DNA of 64,000 bases from Combretum micranthum (GCA_024138025.1 JAMXBD010001378.1:310001-374000), one strand, 5' to 3'; counted from the stretch's first letter, positions 1 through 12,273 are shown. Notes: generated by a model from the letters alone, not told the origin. Numbers and translations: made by a program.

Positions 1-1153
1 AATGTGGATGTCTAAACTTTAGATCTACTATATATATATGCATGAATCATGGATCTCATGGCATGAACAACAATATATATGCAAGATCTCTACTTCACAT
101 GCATGAACAAGATGATATTCAACCAAAACTCTTCCAAATACTAGATCCACTTCTTGTGATGGCTTGAGATTCTTGTAGTAATGTTTTCATGTCCCTTGCT
201 CATGCTCATTGGGATTTAAATGAGAAAACACATAAGAATGATCTTGCCATTACAAGATTTGGGATGAATAAGATCTAAAATCAACATACCAAAGGAGTTT
301 TGGAGTAGAAAAAGGAGTAAATGAGTTGAACTTGTGAGAGGGGGAGGGGCAAAGCTCACGGCACCAAGGGGGAAAAAGAGAAGGTTTTTACTCCTTTGTA
401 AAATTGAAACAAGAAGAAATGAGAGAGAAGAGAAAAAATATGTTTATATATGAAGGCATTAGGGTTTATTAATGAATAAAAATTGTAAAAATGAATCAAA
501 TGAGGAAACTAAAAGGGAAGGGGGGGAGGGGGGGAGGGGTGCGCGCCTGCCACATCCGTGTGTGTGTGTGTGTGTGTTAAAATTTGATATTTGTAATTTA
601 GTAAATTAAAATGTAGTAATGTGATAATTATTTAAGAGACAAAATTTCTTGGAAAAGAAAATTGAAATGAGTAGTTGTAAGGATATAAGAATAGGGTATG
701 GGTAGTGTGTAGTGTAGGTTGTACTTGTGAATAGTAGACAAGACATCTACTTTACCGGTTGTACCAAAAACACGGGAAAAGCTATAACTGTAATTTTTAT
801 AGCTCGAAAAATTATAAAAATTGATATTTTTGGAATCCTTATAAAATTACGGTTCTAATGAATATTCCGGAACATTTTTCTGAATCCGTGGTCCGGGGCA
901 CGCTTTTTCGTAATTGAGCTCGGGAAGGCCCGGAAATGAAAATTCTCGAATTTAAAACTTTCGAAGGTTTAAAATGTACTTTGGAACAATAATTCAAATT
1001 CATTTACTTTATAAAATTTCTTTTATTATGAAACCGAAGGAAAGCCGGATTTAGGGTTTCTAGGCTTCTTCCACTGGACTCAAACTGGACCGGATTAGGG
1101 TTTCGCTTCCAACTTCTGGGGTTTCTTAACTACTGAGAATACCGGGGTTTACA
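1..1153 (-). mobile_element. 3' LTR (partial) of Ty3/gypsy element T1
   Basis: The right end reads CGGGGTTTACA, the reverse complement of the LTR start TGTAAACCCCG seen at 42444 and 55043. It is followed directly by a reversed polypurine tract (1154-1166). The segment matches 18733-19811 closely, so it is the 5' portion of an LTR on the minus strand; the rest lies left of the window. It contains a reversed TATA-like motif (about 441-452), a G-rich tract with a GT microsatellite (about 518-577) and, reversed, a GTATGTTG splice-donor-like site at about 290. Confidence 0.9.
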
Positions 1154-1166
1154 ACCTTCCCACCTC
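1154..1166 (-). other. Polypurine tract of T1
   Basis: Reads GAGGTGGGAAGGT on the minus strand, immediately upstream of the 3' LTR. This is the expected plus-strand primer site. It matches the corresponding tracts at 55029-55042 (TAAGGTGGGTAGGT), 41943-41956 and 28358-28371 (minus). Confidence 0.75.
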
Positions 1167-1182
1167 AAATAAATTTTTGTCC

Positions 1183-1857
1183 TCAAAACGAAATTGACGT
1201 ACCTTGTCCCTCAAATATCTCGGGGTACTTCCTCCAGATTTCATCTTCAGCTTCCCAGGTTGCTTCCTCAAAGGCATGATTCCTCCATAACACTTTAACG
1301 TAGTGAATGTCTTTGTTTCGTAGCCTTTGAGTTTTCTTATCCAATATCTTCACTTGGTGTTCCTCATATGTCGGGTTTTCCTTCAACTGAATTGGTTCCA
1401 ATTCCAGAATCCTTTCCGGGTCGGCAACATATCTTCTCAAAACTGACACATGGAATACGTTGTGGATCCCGGACAAATTTGGTGGCAGGGCAAGCCGATA
1501 TGCTAGATCTCCGACCCTTTCTAAGATTTCAAAAGGTCCAATGTATCTCGGGCTTAACTTTCTCTGTGTACGCATCCTCTTAATACTTTTAATCGGGTTT
1601 ATCTTTAGGTACACATGATCACCTACCTTGAACTCAAGTTCTCTTCTTTTCAAATCTGCCCAGCTCTTTTGCCGGTCCTGAGCTTCTTTCATTTTCCGCT
1701 GAATCAACCTCACTTTATCCGCGGCTTCTTGTACCAATTCCGGCCCAATTGCTACCTTTTCCACTTCATCCCAAAACAAAGGGGATCTACAACGCTCCAT
1801 ACAAAGCTTCATACGGTGGCATCTGGATGGTGGAGTGATAGCTGTTATTGTAGGCAA
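1183..1857 (-). pseudogene. T1 integrase C-terminus and chromodomain
   Basis: An open segment of 224 codons ending at a natural stop about 30 nt from the polypurine tract. The first third is integrase C-terminal region, with a GDHVYLK block, a GPF motif (SPRYIGPFEIL) and the LPPNLSGIHNVFHVS stretch typical of the GPY/F module. The last ~60 residues are a chromodomain: a YEEH start, then the VLWRNH..EEATWE aromatic/acidic core. In chromoviruses this domain is known to guide integration to modified histones. The N-terminal ~30 residues come from a wrong frame, since the frame shifts near 1790. This is the best preserved part of T1. Confidence 0.85.
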
Positions 1858-2530
1858 ACTCGATTAGGTGTACATGACTATCCCAATTCCCTTTGAATTC
1901 CAAGGCACACGCTCTCAACATGTCTTCTAGGGTTTGGATCGTCCGCTCAGACTGTCCATCGGTCTGAGGGTGATAAGCCGTGCTAAAATGCAATTTGGTG
2001 CCCAAGTTCTTTTGCAAGCTTGTCCAAAACTTGGACACGAATCTCGGTCTCTATCGGAGATAATCCCTGCAGGTATGCCATGTAATCTACGATCTCTCTG
2101 ATATAGATCTTGGCTAATCTTTCCATTGAGTAGGTCATATTTATGGGTAAGAAATGCGCCGACTTCGTCAATCGTCCACTATCACCCATATTGCATCACA
2201 ACCAGATGGAGTCTTGGGAAAACCACACACAAAATCCATGGATATCTGATCCCACTTCCATTCGGGAATGGGTAAGGGCTTTAGCAATCCGCCCTCTTGG
2301 TGCTCTACTTTCACCTGTTGGCATATTGGACACTTCATTACATAATCTGCCACATCTCGCTTCATGCCATTCCACCAATAGCAGCTTTTCAAATCTTGAT
2401 ACATTTTGGTGCCTCCCGGATGCATGGTATATCCGGAGTTATGTGCTTCACTCATTATTTCCTTCCTCAACTCCTCGTCCTCTGGTACACACAGCCTTCC
2501 TTTCATTCGATCACATCTTCATCATCTACG
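1787..2530 (-). pseudogene. T1 integrase zinc finger and catalytic core, broken
   Basis: Three overlapping open pieces (2506-2168, 2189-1983, 2038-1787) together read as integrase. The first has the HHCC zinc-binding module (EAHNSGYTMHPGG, then CPICQQVKVEH) and the first catalytic Asp in ISMDFVCG. The third carries the [14 protein letters not shown] block and the catalytic Glu in the following helix. At least two frameshifts separate the pieces, so no functional integrase could be made. Confidence 0.85.
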
Positions 2531-2536
2531 GCAAAG

Positions 2537-3316
2537 TCAAGGTACTTTCCTGCTTGGGTTTCCCTTTTTATCTTTTATCACCTCGTCATACCTTTGGGCT
2601 TCCTTGATTCTCTCTATGAGGGTCGGTTCTAGTGCCAAGTTGGATATCTCAAGCTCAGCGCTTTGATCTATGAACTCGATCCTTAGCTTCTCAAACTCCT
2701 TAATCAAATCTCTTTGACTTGTGATCAAGGCGGCTACTTCTCCGTGATTCTTCCGACTTAGGGCACACCGCATTACTTTCCCTGGACAGTAATTTATTCC
2801 CAGATCATAATCCTTTATTAATTCTAGCCACCTCCTTTGTCTCATGTTTAGCTCTTTCTGAGTGAACAGGTATTTAAGACTTTTATGATCTGTGTATATC
2901 TCACACCTTTGCCCTATAATAATGTCTCCATAACTTCAAAGCGAAGACAACGGCAGCTAATTCCAAATCATGCGTAGGTAATTCTGCTCATGCGGTCTCA
3001 ATTGCCGAGAAGCATATGCAATAACCTTCCCCCTTGCATCAGGACGCATCCAAGGCCATTCCTTGAGGCGTCACTATGTACCGTGTAGGGCTTTTCTGGG
3101 TCTGGTAAAACTAGATCGTGCCGATACCAATCGTCGCTTCAATTCCTGAAAGCTCTGTTCCCTCTTGTCCGTCCAAACGAATTTCTCATTCTTTTGAGTT
3201 AATTGAGTCAGTGGCTTGGCTATCTTAGAGAAATCCTTCACAAACTTGCGATAGTAGCCAGCTAATCCAACAAGAAACTTCTTACTTCGGTAACCGTTTG
3301 CTGGCTTCCAATCCAC
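2537..3316 (-). pseudogene. T1 RT C-terminus, RNase H and linker, broken
   Basis: Minus-strand remains in several frames. Positions 3316-3074 hold the RT thumb/connection block ([19 protein letters not shown]). The next ~220 nt translate to RNase H fragments including [13 protein letters not shown] and [14 protein letters not shown], which contain the catalytic Glu and Asp. Positions 2845-2537 hold the end of RNase H and the linker to integrase. The [10 protein letters not shown] end has lost two codons relative to T4. Frameshifts occur near 3320, 3075 and 2850. Confidence 0.8.
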
Positions 3317-3430
3317 TACAGCCTTGATCTTTTCGGGTCAACTGATATCCCATCACCGGTTACTACATGTCCAAGAAATGATATCCTGTCCAACCAAAAG
3401 TCACACTTGGACAGCTTGGCGTACAACTTA

Positions 3431-4198
3431 TTATCGTAAGGTTTGCAATGCTAAACGAAGATGTTCCTCGTGTTGTTCCCTGGTCTTCGAATATATGAGT
3501 ATGTCGTCTATGAAGACTATCACACACTTATCCAAAAGTGGCTTATAGACTCTGTTCATCAGATCCATAAATGCAGCTGGTGCATTAGTCAGTCCAAATG
3601 ACATTACCAGGAACTCGTAGTGTCCATAACGGGTACGAAAAGCCGTCTTGGGTACATCCTCAGGTTTAATCCTCAACTGATGATATCCCGAACGCAAATC
3701 AATGCGTGAGAACACACAAGCCCCTTGCAGTTGGTCAAACAAATCATCAATCCTTGGCAACGGATACCGATTCTTGATAGTCACTTTATTTAACTCACGA
3801 TAATCGATACATAATCTCATCGATCCATCTTTCTTCTTTACAAACAAAACGGGTGCGCCCCATGGCGATACACTCGGTCTTATAAACTTTTGATCCAGAA
3901 GTTCTTGCAACTGTGTCTTTAGCTCCTTCAACTCAGCCGGTGCCATCCGGTATGGTGCTTTGGATATTGGCTCAGTGTTTGGAGCCAAAACAATCTCAAA
4001 ATCAATTTCTCTTTTTGGTGGTAATCCCGGTAGGATCTCAGGAAACACATCCAAATACTCATTCACCACCGGTATATCCTTTTCCTCACGGGTTCCCTCT
4101 TCATCTAAGACACCTTCAATCGGTATTATCTCTTCATCCTCCATCATTAGCTCAAACGAGTTTACACCAAACCTTCTCGGAACTAGGGTTTCTCCCAC
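3431..4198 (-). pseudogene. T1 reverse transcriptase
   Basis: A 255-codon open segment on the minus strand covering the protease-RT linker (about 1-50) and RT fingers and palm (about 50-255). Recognisable blocks are [39 protein letters not shown], the [13 protein letters not shown] palm block and the catalytic [10 protein letters not shown] (about residue 230). Ty3/gypsy RTs of plants commonly read F/Y-x-DD here. It runs out of frame at 3431, before the thumb. The order PR-RT-RH-INT-chromodomain on one strand marks a Tekay/Del-type chromovirus. Confidence 0.9.
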
Positions 4199-4203
4199 AA
4201 ATT

Positions 4204-4560
4204 CTACTTTTTCTCCAATTGATCATAGAAACTCACTGTTTTCTTTTGGCAATCCACTATCGCTTTTACCTTGCTTAGCCAACTCATTCCGAGGATAACT
4301 TCGTATTTATTCATCTCCAACATTATCAAATCACTTTTGGAGCTGTGTCCATGAACTTCCAACGGACAATCCTTCACCAATTCTCGGGTTGATACAACAC
4401 TTCCTGTGGGGGTCTTAATCCGTAGACTAACCATAGTCGTGGCTATAGGTAATCCCAATTGGTTAGCCAAACTATTGGTGACGAACGAATGAGTCGCTCC
4501 CGTGTCAAATAAAACATAAGCTTCCACGCCATTCACCTGTATGTGTCCTGAGGTCAACAA
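4204..4560 (-). pseudogene. T1 retropepsin-type aspartic protease
   Basis: A 118-codon minus-strand open segment. The active-site motif is LFDTGATHSFV (about residues 17-27), and the GMSWL block (about residue 91) matches the second conserved region of retroviral-type proteases. The protease would mature the Gag-Pol polyprotein. It lies between the gag zinc knuckles and RT, as in other Ty3/gypsy elements. The segment is open but separated from gag and RT by stops. Confidence 0.85.
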
Positions 4561-4739
4561 ATATCCATCACAATTGATCCCTACAATATCCTTAAGGCTA
4601 TCTACACAGGGTTCCTACTTCCAGCTTTCCCATATCATATTCAATTTCATTCAGGCAACAATTTAAATTTGTAACTTAAATTTCAGCTAGAGAGGGTTTC
4701 TGTTATTAACCTGTCACCAGGTCGCTATCAGCGCCTTCG

Positions 4740-6060
4740 CTTTGATCCAAAGCTGCCAATTCTACATCTTCCTCCTCATCTTCCTCGACCATCCACTGGC
4801 CTTCGAAGTTATATAACCTCATCCCATGTATTGCTGAAGCTGCTCGGCTCCCATTTTGTTACCCGACCTCATAGGGTTGGTATTACATGGAGTTCCATAG
4901 GGTCGGGCGGCCACGCTTTTCCGCTGGGAACATTCAGAGGCTAGATGTCCCTTCTCCTTGCAAATAAAGCAAGTCACAGCCAGCTTCTTTGGGCACGTGT
5001 AGACCATGTGGCCAGCGTCGCCACAAAAATAGCATTTGTTTTTCAGTAACTAGCACTGCCTAGGAGTGTGTGCTCCCTTACATTTCCAACATGTGACATT
5101 GGCCTTAAACTGGGTCAGCTTGCTGCTAGACTCATCCTTGAATCCTTGGTACGGTCTGTACCTCTTTCCTTTGAATCCTGAACTCGAGGCGTCGAATGGT
5201 CTCTTTCCAAATACCCTCTTTTCAGGCTCTTGTACTTCTTTTTTCTGGTCCCTTCAATTACTCGGGCCTTCTCTACCATTTCAGGATATGTCCTGACTCC
5301 AAACTCTTCCAACTTGATCCGCAGTTCCTCATCTAAGCCTCCCAGAAATACCTGCTTCTTTAATTCTTCACTATCCCTGAAAGACTCAGGTGCATACTGC
5401 AGCAAGTGAACAAACTCAGTTTCATACTGTTCCACTATCCTCCCCTTCTGCTTTACATGGAGGAAATCAGCACTATATTTCACCCTCAAGCTGGAGGGAA
5501 AATAATTGTTCAGAAATTCCCGGCGAAAGGTTTCCCAAGTGGCCGGAGAAGTCAAGTTCCTTCTCTTGGAGTCCCACCAGACCGTGCATTATACCTCAGC
5601 ATATATGTTCCATATTCCAACTGCAGATAAGGTGGAATCTCGTATGCAGCAAAAGAACGCTCAACCTGAGCCAACCATTCCTCGGCTTCATCCGGTTTAC
5701 CAAATGCTCCATCAAAATACCGGTTGCTCTTAATAAAGTCCGGTAAGGAGCTCCGGTGGGGTCTCCTGTATGGCGGGGGTGGTGGCGGTGGCACATTATA
5801 GGAATGCTCCTCTTGTGGAGCTGGTGCCTCTGCAGTCATTTCCTGATGATCTGCGGGTGGGGGATGTGGGGCCGAATCCCGAGCACTTTGCCCAGGGTGT
5901 GGGTTCTGAACCGGATTCTGATTTTGAATGAAGGTGTTCAGAAGGTTGGCCAATTGCCCAATTGCATTTAACACATCGCCCTGTTGATTATGAGGCAACC
6001 CCCTGAGGGTTAAGTGGAGGTGCAGTCCGTTGATCGACTTCATTTGGAAGAGACTCTTGC
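4740..6060 (-). pseudogene. T1 gag (capsid and three zinc knuckles), broken
   Basis: Reading leftward from 6043, the N-terminal part includes LANLLNTFIQNQN and a Pro-rich linker, then the Retrotrans_gag core (FIKSNRYFDGAFGKPDEAEEW) to 5552. A frameshift moves the rest to 5555-5115 (FRREFLNNYFP, QYETEFVHLLQYAPES). After another frameshift near 5120, three zinc knuckles follow on 5090-4930: CX2CX3HX4C, then two CX2CX4HX4C. An in-frame TAG lies just after the first knuckle. The start is uncertain: 6043 is the first ATG, but homologous residues seem to extend slightly upstream. Confidence 0.85.
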
Positions 6061-6644
6061 TCCCGATTCTGAATCCATCGGTTTCGTCTGTTTATACATT
6101 ATTTAATGAATTTTTAGTATCTTTAGGTAGATTTTTATTTTGAAGGACTAGATTTGTTAACAAGGTTTAAAATTGCGAAAATTAGAAATCAACTTAGAAA
6201 GAAATAGATTTCATAATTCACATAATCATAAGGGAATATAAGAATTCACACATAGAGTAACAAGTTGACATTTCAATAAAATGTGAATGAATGAATGCTC
6301 ATGCAATCTATATGCGGTTAATGTTCTTTATGCCTCATGACTAGCATGCATGCTTTTCTCAACTCCTTTCCTTGGAAATAAACACGATCTTTTCATTACT
6401 TTAGCGAGCCATACAAGTATTACATCAAGATTTTTGTTCTCAAAATTTGGCTAGCTAAATTCCAATTCCGATTCTAAACAATTTCCCTATTCCCGAAAAC
6501 ATGACAAAATACAGGGAAAAAGAAACAAATAAAATACTAACTATCCTGAAATCCTAAGGCAAATTGGCATCCCGCATTGCCTACTACAAAATAAGAAAAT
6601 CAGGACTCCTCTTGGACTTCATGGGTTAGCTATCATCCCGGTCT
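6061..6644 (-). other. T1 leader between extra ORF and gag
   Basis: AT-rich, no ORF and no recognisable domain. On the minus strand the sequence ATAAACAG just before the first gag-like codons (about 6083) resembles a splice acceptor, and T4 has TTGCAACAG at the same place (50098-50106). Nothing else is seen. Confidence 0.4.
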
Positions 6645-7468
6645 CTACTCATCACTAGAGTCATCGGGGGTCGAGCTAGGAGGTCGTCTCCTGCTGGAAG
6701 AACCACCGTCGTCCGTCGGATAAACAAACTAAGGTACTCCCTCGTAGTCATCCTCCGCTTCCTAGTAGGTCGGACTAGGGTTCCTGGTCTTCACTTTCCT
6801 CCTCTTCCTCGTACCTTGCCCTTCCCTCGGGCTCACATCATTCTCCTCACCTCTAACTTCAGCTCACTCACCTGAGTCTCTACTACCTCATTCTCTCTTA
6901 CTGGCTCTCCACCCATGCCTTCTACCTCCATAGGCTCGGGGGCTACAGGTTCAGCTACTACCATATCAAGTACAGGGGGATTTTCACCTTCTACATAAAC
7001 GTCTCTCCACATCAAGGGGTCAAACTCGGGTTCCACCCTACCACTATCAGGTATCTCCAGCTCCCGATTAAAATCCCATACAATCGGGTTGGGTTCCGGA
7101 TTCACTTCAGCTTCCGGCTCGACAGGTGGGGTAGGGGTTCTAGGAACTACATTTTCTTCCCAGTTAGGATCCTCTTCAGGGTCCTCTTCTTCTTCTTCTT
7201 CTTCTTCCTCATCCTCTCCAATCACAGGCGCCCCATTCAATTGCATGCCTATATCAATAGCTGGAGGTGGAGCTATCACTCGGGGTGGGAGAATATCTAA
7301 GTAAATCGCATGCCAAGTGATATGATTCCATGCGTCTGCTAAATTCCAGTCAGGGTGATCATACAAGTTATCATGGGCATACACATATAAAGGCCCTATG
7401 GGGATCCATACTCTAAAATCTGGAGGGGTTTGGTTTCCTCCACCCTTCAAAATGAATGTGGCCTCCTT
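6645..7468 (-). pseudogene. Extra ORF upstream of gag in T1, C-terminal part
   Basis: Minus-strand open frame from the S1 insertion point (7468) to 6833. It encodes a tryptophan/tyrosine-rich block (IGPLYVYAHDNLYDHPDW), a run of nine Glu followed by DPEEDPNWEE, and Pro/Glu-rich low-complexity sequence. A frameshift near 6840 leads to a second frame with a basic, NLS-like RKRRKVKTR, a Ser/Arg patch and an acidic tail ending DDSSDE and a stop near 6645; two TAG codons interrupt this tail. The part at 12279-12569 joins it in frame once S1 is removed. I recognise no family. The compositional layout suggests a nuclear or nucleic-acid binding protein, but that is inference. Confidence 0.65.
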
Positions 7469-9439
7469 TGTAAGCCCCGGAAAATTTCAGTAAATAATTC
7501 TACGATGAACTTCGAAAATAAACCCTAAAAACCACTCCAAATTAAAACCGAACTTTGAACGAGTCTTGAAATATAAACGAAAGTAAGAATTCATTAGTCT
7601 TGACAAAATCTAAAAATAAAATAAGGACTACAAAAGTCCTCAAGTCCAAAAACCATTACGTAAGATAAACTTCTTACCTAACCTATAATTCATAAAAATC
7701 GGGATAAAAATAAAACATAGTGATAATTTGCTAAAAAGCAAGTTAATCCATAACATGCCAATTTGAAGATCAGGAAATCACCAAAGGCCAATTCCATAAT
7801 TAGGCTTTGGCACGATTAAAACTTTATCTGCAATAATAAAATATAGACTTTTGAAATTCCCCAAACGATTAGACTAATAACCTAAGAGACGGAAACACAA
7901 TAAAGCTCTAACGATCAAATCAAACTCCCAAGAATCATAGAATGATTGGAAATTGAAATCTCGTAATCTTAAGAAGGAAGAATTCAAGAAACAAAATAAC
8001 AAATTAGATAATCCTTAAGTTGACCAATTGTTCACAAAAACCTTAGATCGAAGGAAAAATAAATACGAAAACAAAACACTATGAAGATCCTTTTTCAAGC
8101 AAATTATAAAAATCAAGATTTCCTCAAAATCATTCCAAAAATCGACATTTGACTCAAACTCAAGAAAATCATATCCGGTAACCATTACCTGATATAACAC
8201 TCAGGATATAGTAATCAATTCAAGATTTCCGAAAGCAGTAAGAGATATTAAGTACTTATAAAAAATAAAATTTAAAATAAATTTCTCAAACTAAATACGT
8301 TATATAAACAGAAAATCTCAGTTTCCAACTTGGCAATATCTAAACCGGAAAGTCACTCAAAAACCCTAATCGGAATACAATAGCTTAAGTTCCGGCAATC
8401 TAGCGCCTTAACCCTAGAGCGCCAAGGTGTAGTTTAAATAAGTAGAATAGCTAGTAGTAATATAAGTTTGTTTCACAATATCAGATTGTAAATTTTTGAC
8501 CTATCTCGAACCCGTTCGGTACAGACTTCAAAAGCGTGACCCGGGGCTCGGAGATATAAAAAATATACCATTAGTACTGTTAGATTCATAAATTCCACGA
8601 GATTTCAAAATATATCAGTTATATAATTTTTCGGGTTTAAAAGTTACAGTTATAACCTTTTTATCGTATTTTCATTTCTACCGGTAATTGATTAGTCTTT
8701 TGCACTATTCATTTTATTTCATTACATAATTTTATTACTATTATTATTATTTTTATACCCTGGGTTTCCTAGTAATCAAGTAAACTTCGAAAACCAGAAA
8801 ATGAAACTCTAAACCGGTTTAGTTCAGGCTTTGTGAGAAAGACTTAGAAACCCAAATTCCAGCTTTTCCACAGTTTCCAAATAAGAAACTTTTATAAGAA
8901 AAATTAATTTTGAATATAGTTCTCGATTATATTTCAAACCAAGAAAAGATCAGATTTTGAGAAAATTTCAACTCCAGGTCATCCCGAGACCCATTATGGA
9001 AAAGCGTGCCCCGGAACTAGAATTTCAAAAATTTCTTTATGAATACTCATTTGAATCGAAATAAAATAAGGATTTCAAAAATATATTTTTCATAATTTTC
9101 CGGCTTACGAAAAATACAGTTATAGCCTTTTATTTGTATTTCCTTACTACCAGAAATTAAATTGTCTTGTCAACTATTCACTACTATTCAAAAAGTACCA
9201 CCTATACTACCTAGTTTACCTATTAGCACACTCTACCATTTCAAACCCTTACCATCACTCAAATCAATCTCTTTTCTCTTTACTTTTTGTCCCTTCACCT
9301 TCATTACAAGTTATGACAAGTTAAATCAAAATCAAATCTTCCCTCCTCCCCATACATTGATTGACGTGAAACCCTCTCCATGAAGCTCCATTTTGCAAAT
9401 TCTTTTAAATTATTTTAGTTTCATTTAACCTAAATCCAA

Positions 9440-9640
9440 TCCATATATACTACTTTTTCTCTCTCCTTCCTCATTCTTTCACTTTTCCATTTTCACAAAG
9501 TGAAAAAGCTCTCAAAACACTCTCTTTTTCTCTCCTCTCCACTCCCTCTTTTCCTCCTTGGCCGAAAGTTTTGAGGCTCCCCCACACACACACAAAACTT
9601 CCATTTCCTCTTTACATCTCCATTCCACTTCAAGTAAGTA
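9440..9640 (+). promoter_or_regulatory. S1 LTR promoter, leader and splice-donor-like site
   Basis: A TATA-like ATATATAC (about 9442) is followed by a pyrimidine-rich leader (9455-9630) without ATG, typical of plant LTR 5' UTRs. At 9631 the sequence CAAGTAAGTAAG is a close match to a plant 5' splice site (GTAAGT). Equivalent donors occur at this position in the other LTRs. Transcription start and splicing are inferred. Confidence 0.5.
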
Positions 9641-11105
9641 AGCCTTTTACCCTTTCCATCCTTAGATCTTTGTTATGGCTAAGTAATTCTTGGATATTTC
9701 AACCAAGTGTCCCCATGATCTTTTGGTAGGGACAATGAGATATCAAGACAAGAATACCGAACCATTATAATGTGGATCTATCTTTTAAAGAAGCTTTCAT
9801 ACCAAAAGCTTTATGTTCCTCCAACAAAAAGTATTTTAAACAAAAGATCTTTTATAAAAATATAGTTTTTATGTTTTCAAAACTCATTTAAGCATTTGAT
9901 AAAGTAGATCCATCATATTACTACTCATGATCATGTAGGCATTTAAGGTTTCATTATTATTTTGTGTTTATGTACATTAATAGTCTTTAATGTTTTTGTC
10001 TTTAGTAAATGACTTTCCTAGTATATAGATCTATAGATAGATGAGTCCATGAAGTCAAAAAGAAAAGTACTTTTCAAGAAATGAACTTGTGAAAATTCGG
10101 ATGACTTTGAAAACCTAGGTCAAAAACACTTTTATCAACTTCTAAACTTATATTTTACAAGAGAAATAAAGCCTATAGGTAATAGATAATGTTTAGTAAT
10201 ATTTTTCATGAGTCTAAATGAGTTTTTACTAAAGAAAATGTTGGAAACAAGAAATGAAGTCCCTAGGAGTTTTGAGTTAAAAGTCATGTAGACAAAATTC
10301 GTAATAATGGATGTGGGTTAGAAAACACTATTTTTCCAACTTCAAAAATGATATTTTCTTAAATAAATGAAGTCCTTAGGATATAGATATAATAAATACT
10401 TAAAGTATTAAGTGCAAAATATATTTTTCCTAAGAGAATCAACTTGAAAATGGACTTTTGTAAATTCGGATTTTTGGAAACCCCATAGTAAAAGACCCAC
10501 TTAAAAGTTTACAAATGTGGATTTTATTAAAGAAATAAAGGTCTTAGGATATAATATAAGGGTCAAAATTTCTTTAAACAAAGTAGAGTTTTTCTAAGAA
10601 AATCCTTGTAATATGTAGTTGTGGTCAAGTGTAGTGAATTCACTTACTAAACATTGGTATAAAATGGTTTCTAAGAAAAGTTTATTTTAAAATTCTTTAA
10701 ATTTAAAAAGTTATAAGAACATAGACTCATTAAAGTTCACATCATGACATTCATGATAGGGAAAATCATTACCATTGCATTTAGTATCATTTCATACTTA
10801 GGAATCTCAAATGCATTCATAAAACCCATTTTTGGAATTGATAAACCCACTGTACAGATCTGATCCCTCAATTCTGAGGCTTAGATATTTTCAAAACTTG
10901 ATTTAAACTTCATATTTAGAAAGCTCTTCCAAGTAGATAGAAATCGATATAAAATTTGCGAGATTCCGAGTTAAAATGACCAAGTTATGGTCGTTTTAAG
11001 TTGGAATTCCCGCTTAGCACGCAAATTACGAATTTGATAAGTTCGTATGAAGTCGTTGGATTAGTTTGAGTTGAAATACTTATTAGAGTATTTCTTCCTT
11101 TTTAG

Positions 11106-11180
11106 GTTATCCCGAGTTCGACGATTCCCTACCACCGGATTATTATTACTAGAAGACCGTGATCCAAGGGTCGTGTGAGT
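11106..11180 (+). other. Short exon-like block with conserved 14-codon tail (S1)
   Basis: TTTTTAG precedes GT and then codons 11108-11152 that read YPEFDDSLPPDYYY and a TAG stop. A GTGAGT donor-like site follows at about 11178. The same 45-nt length and frame occur in ten other LTR copies in this window. No ATG is visible in the predicted upstream exon. Confidence 0.55.
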
Positions 11181-11470
11181 TTTTCTTCCCGATTCATTTA
11201 TTGTATGTGCTTGTAAAGTAGTGCACTAGAATGTAGGTCAAATGAATGGAATATGAATGATAGGGATTAATGGGAAATTATATGATTGATGATGATGTGA
11301 GAACTCCAATTAAGAATATCGAAATCGGTGATAAACTTTGATTGTATAGTTAGCTATGATGGATTGTCTGATAAATTGATTGATCGCCTAAGTAAATTGG
11401 CTTAATCAACTACTTGGACTAATGCTAAATTGACATGTGCATATCACAAGGGGATGGAGCATGAGCATTT

Positions 11471-11650
11471 GTAGGTTAGTCGTGAACCATAAACGACATC
11501 GAATAATCGTAGGTTAGTCGTCAACCATAAACGACATCGAATAATCGTAGGTTAGTCGCGAACCATAAACGACATCGAATAATCGTAGGTTAGTCGTGAA
11601 CCATAAACGACATCGAATAATCGTAGGTTAGCCGTGAACCATAAACGGGA
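11471..11650 (+). repeat. 38-bp tandem repeat, about 4.7 copies
   Basis: Units begin at 11471, 11509, 11547, 11585 and 11623, each starting GTAGGTTAG and containing ATAAACGACATCGAATAATC with few differences. The array lies just upstream of the conserved LTR hairpins. Other LTR copies have a different minisatellite at the same place (31-bp units at 13344-13440 and 35410-35500). Confidence 0.9.
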
Positions 11651-11688
11651 TATTGTTAGTACCGCAGTATTCGTTAATCTGCTAACCC

Positions 11689-11737
11689 GGATGGAGGGCG
11701 CAATTCCATCCACATATGATTTCCGGATGGTCATATG
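11689..11737 (+). other. Conserved double hairpin in S1 LTR
   Basis: Hairpin 1: GGATGGA (11689-11695), 9-nt loop, TCCATCC (11705-11711). Hairpin 2: CATATGATT (11713-11721), 7-nt loop TCCGGAT, GGTCATATG (11729-11737), nine pairs including two G.U. The same geometry recurs in all LTR copies that cover this position. Confidence 0.7.
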
Positions 11738-12273
11738 TATGTTGAACTCATGTGTTTGATGCATACACTTGCTTGATTAATAACTTGATTGAATTGATGT
11801 GACATAAATGTTTTTGTGGGAGATTACACTCACTAAGCTAGTGTAGCTTACACCCCAATAGTTGTTTAAATAACAGGTTATACCAAGAAATGCTAAGTGG
11901 GGACCAAGATGGTTGAAGTGAGAATGACTTCGGATTCCGGCAAGATATAAGAGTGCTTGAAGTTTTTGGCTAAGGTTTACGATTGGCCTTGTAATAGTTT
12001 TACGTAGTGAAGTCTTGGGATAAATGTAATTGAAGCTTGATGATTTATTTTGAAGTATAGTGTTTTGTATTTAGAGTATAGTGGATTGCATTTCCTTTAC
12101 ATTGTTACTCAAATTGTATCAACTTAAAACGTATCATTCCGATGTGTCTCCTCTATGTGTTAGACGCCTTGTACATAGTATGGAAGCCTTCGCGTGACTG
12201 AGGTGGTCATTCTTAGGCTTTAATATTGTGTACGGTGGACTGCCACGTTTAGGGTACCCTTCGGGGCGTGACA

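Noticed and set aside
11471..11650. Regular direct repeats resembling a CRISPR array
   Set aside because: Repeats are contiguous with no unique spacers; this is a minisatellite inside an LTR of a plant element.
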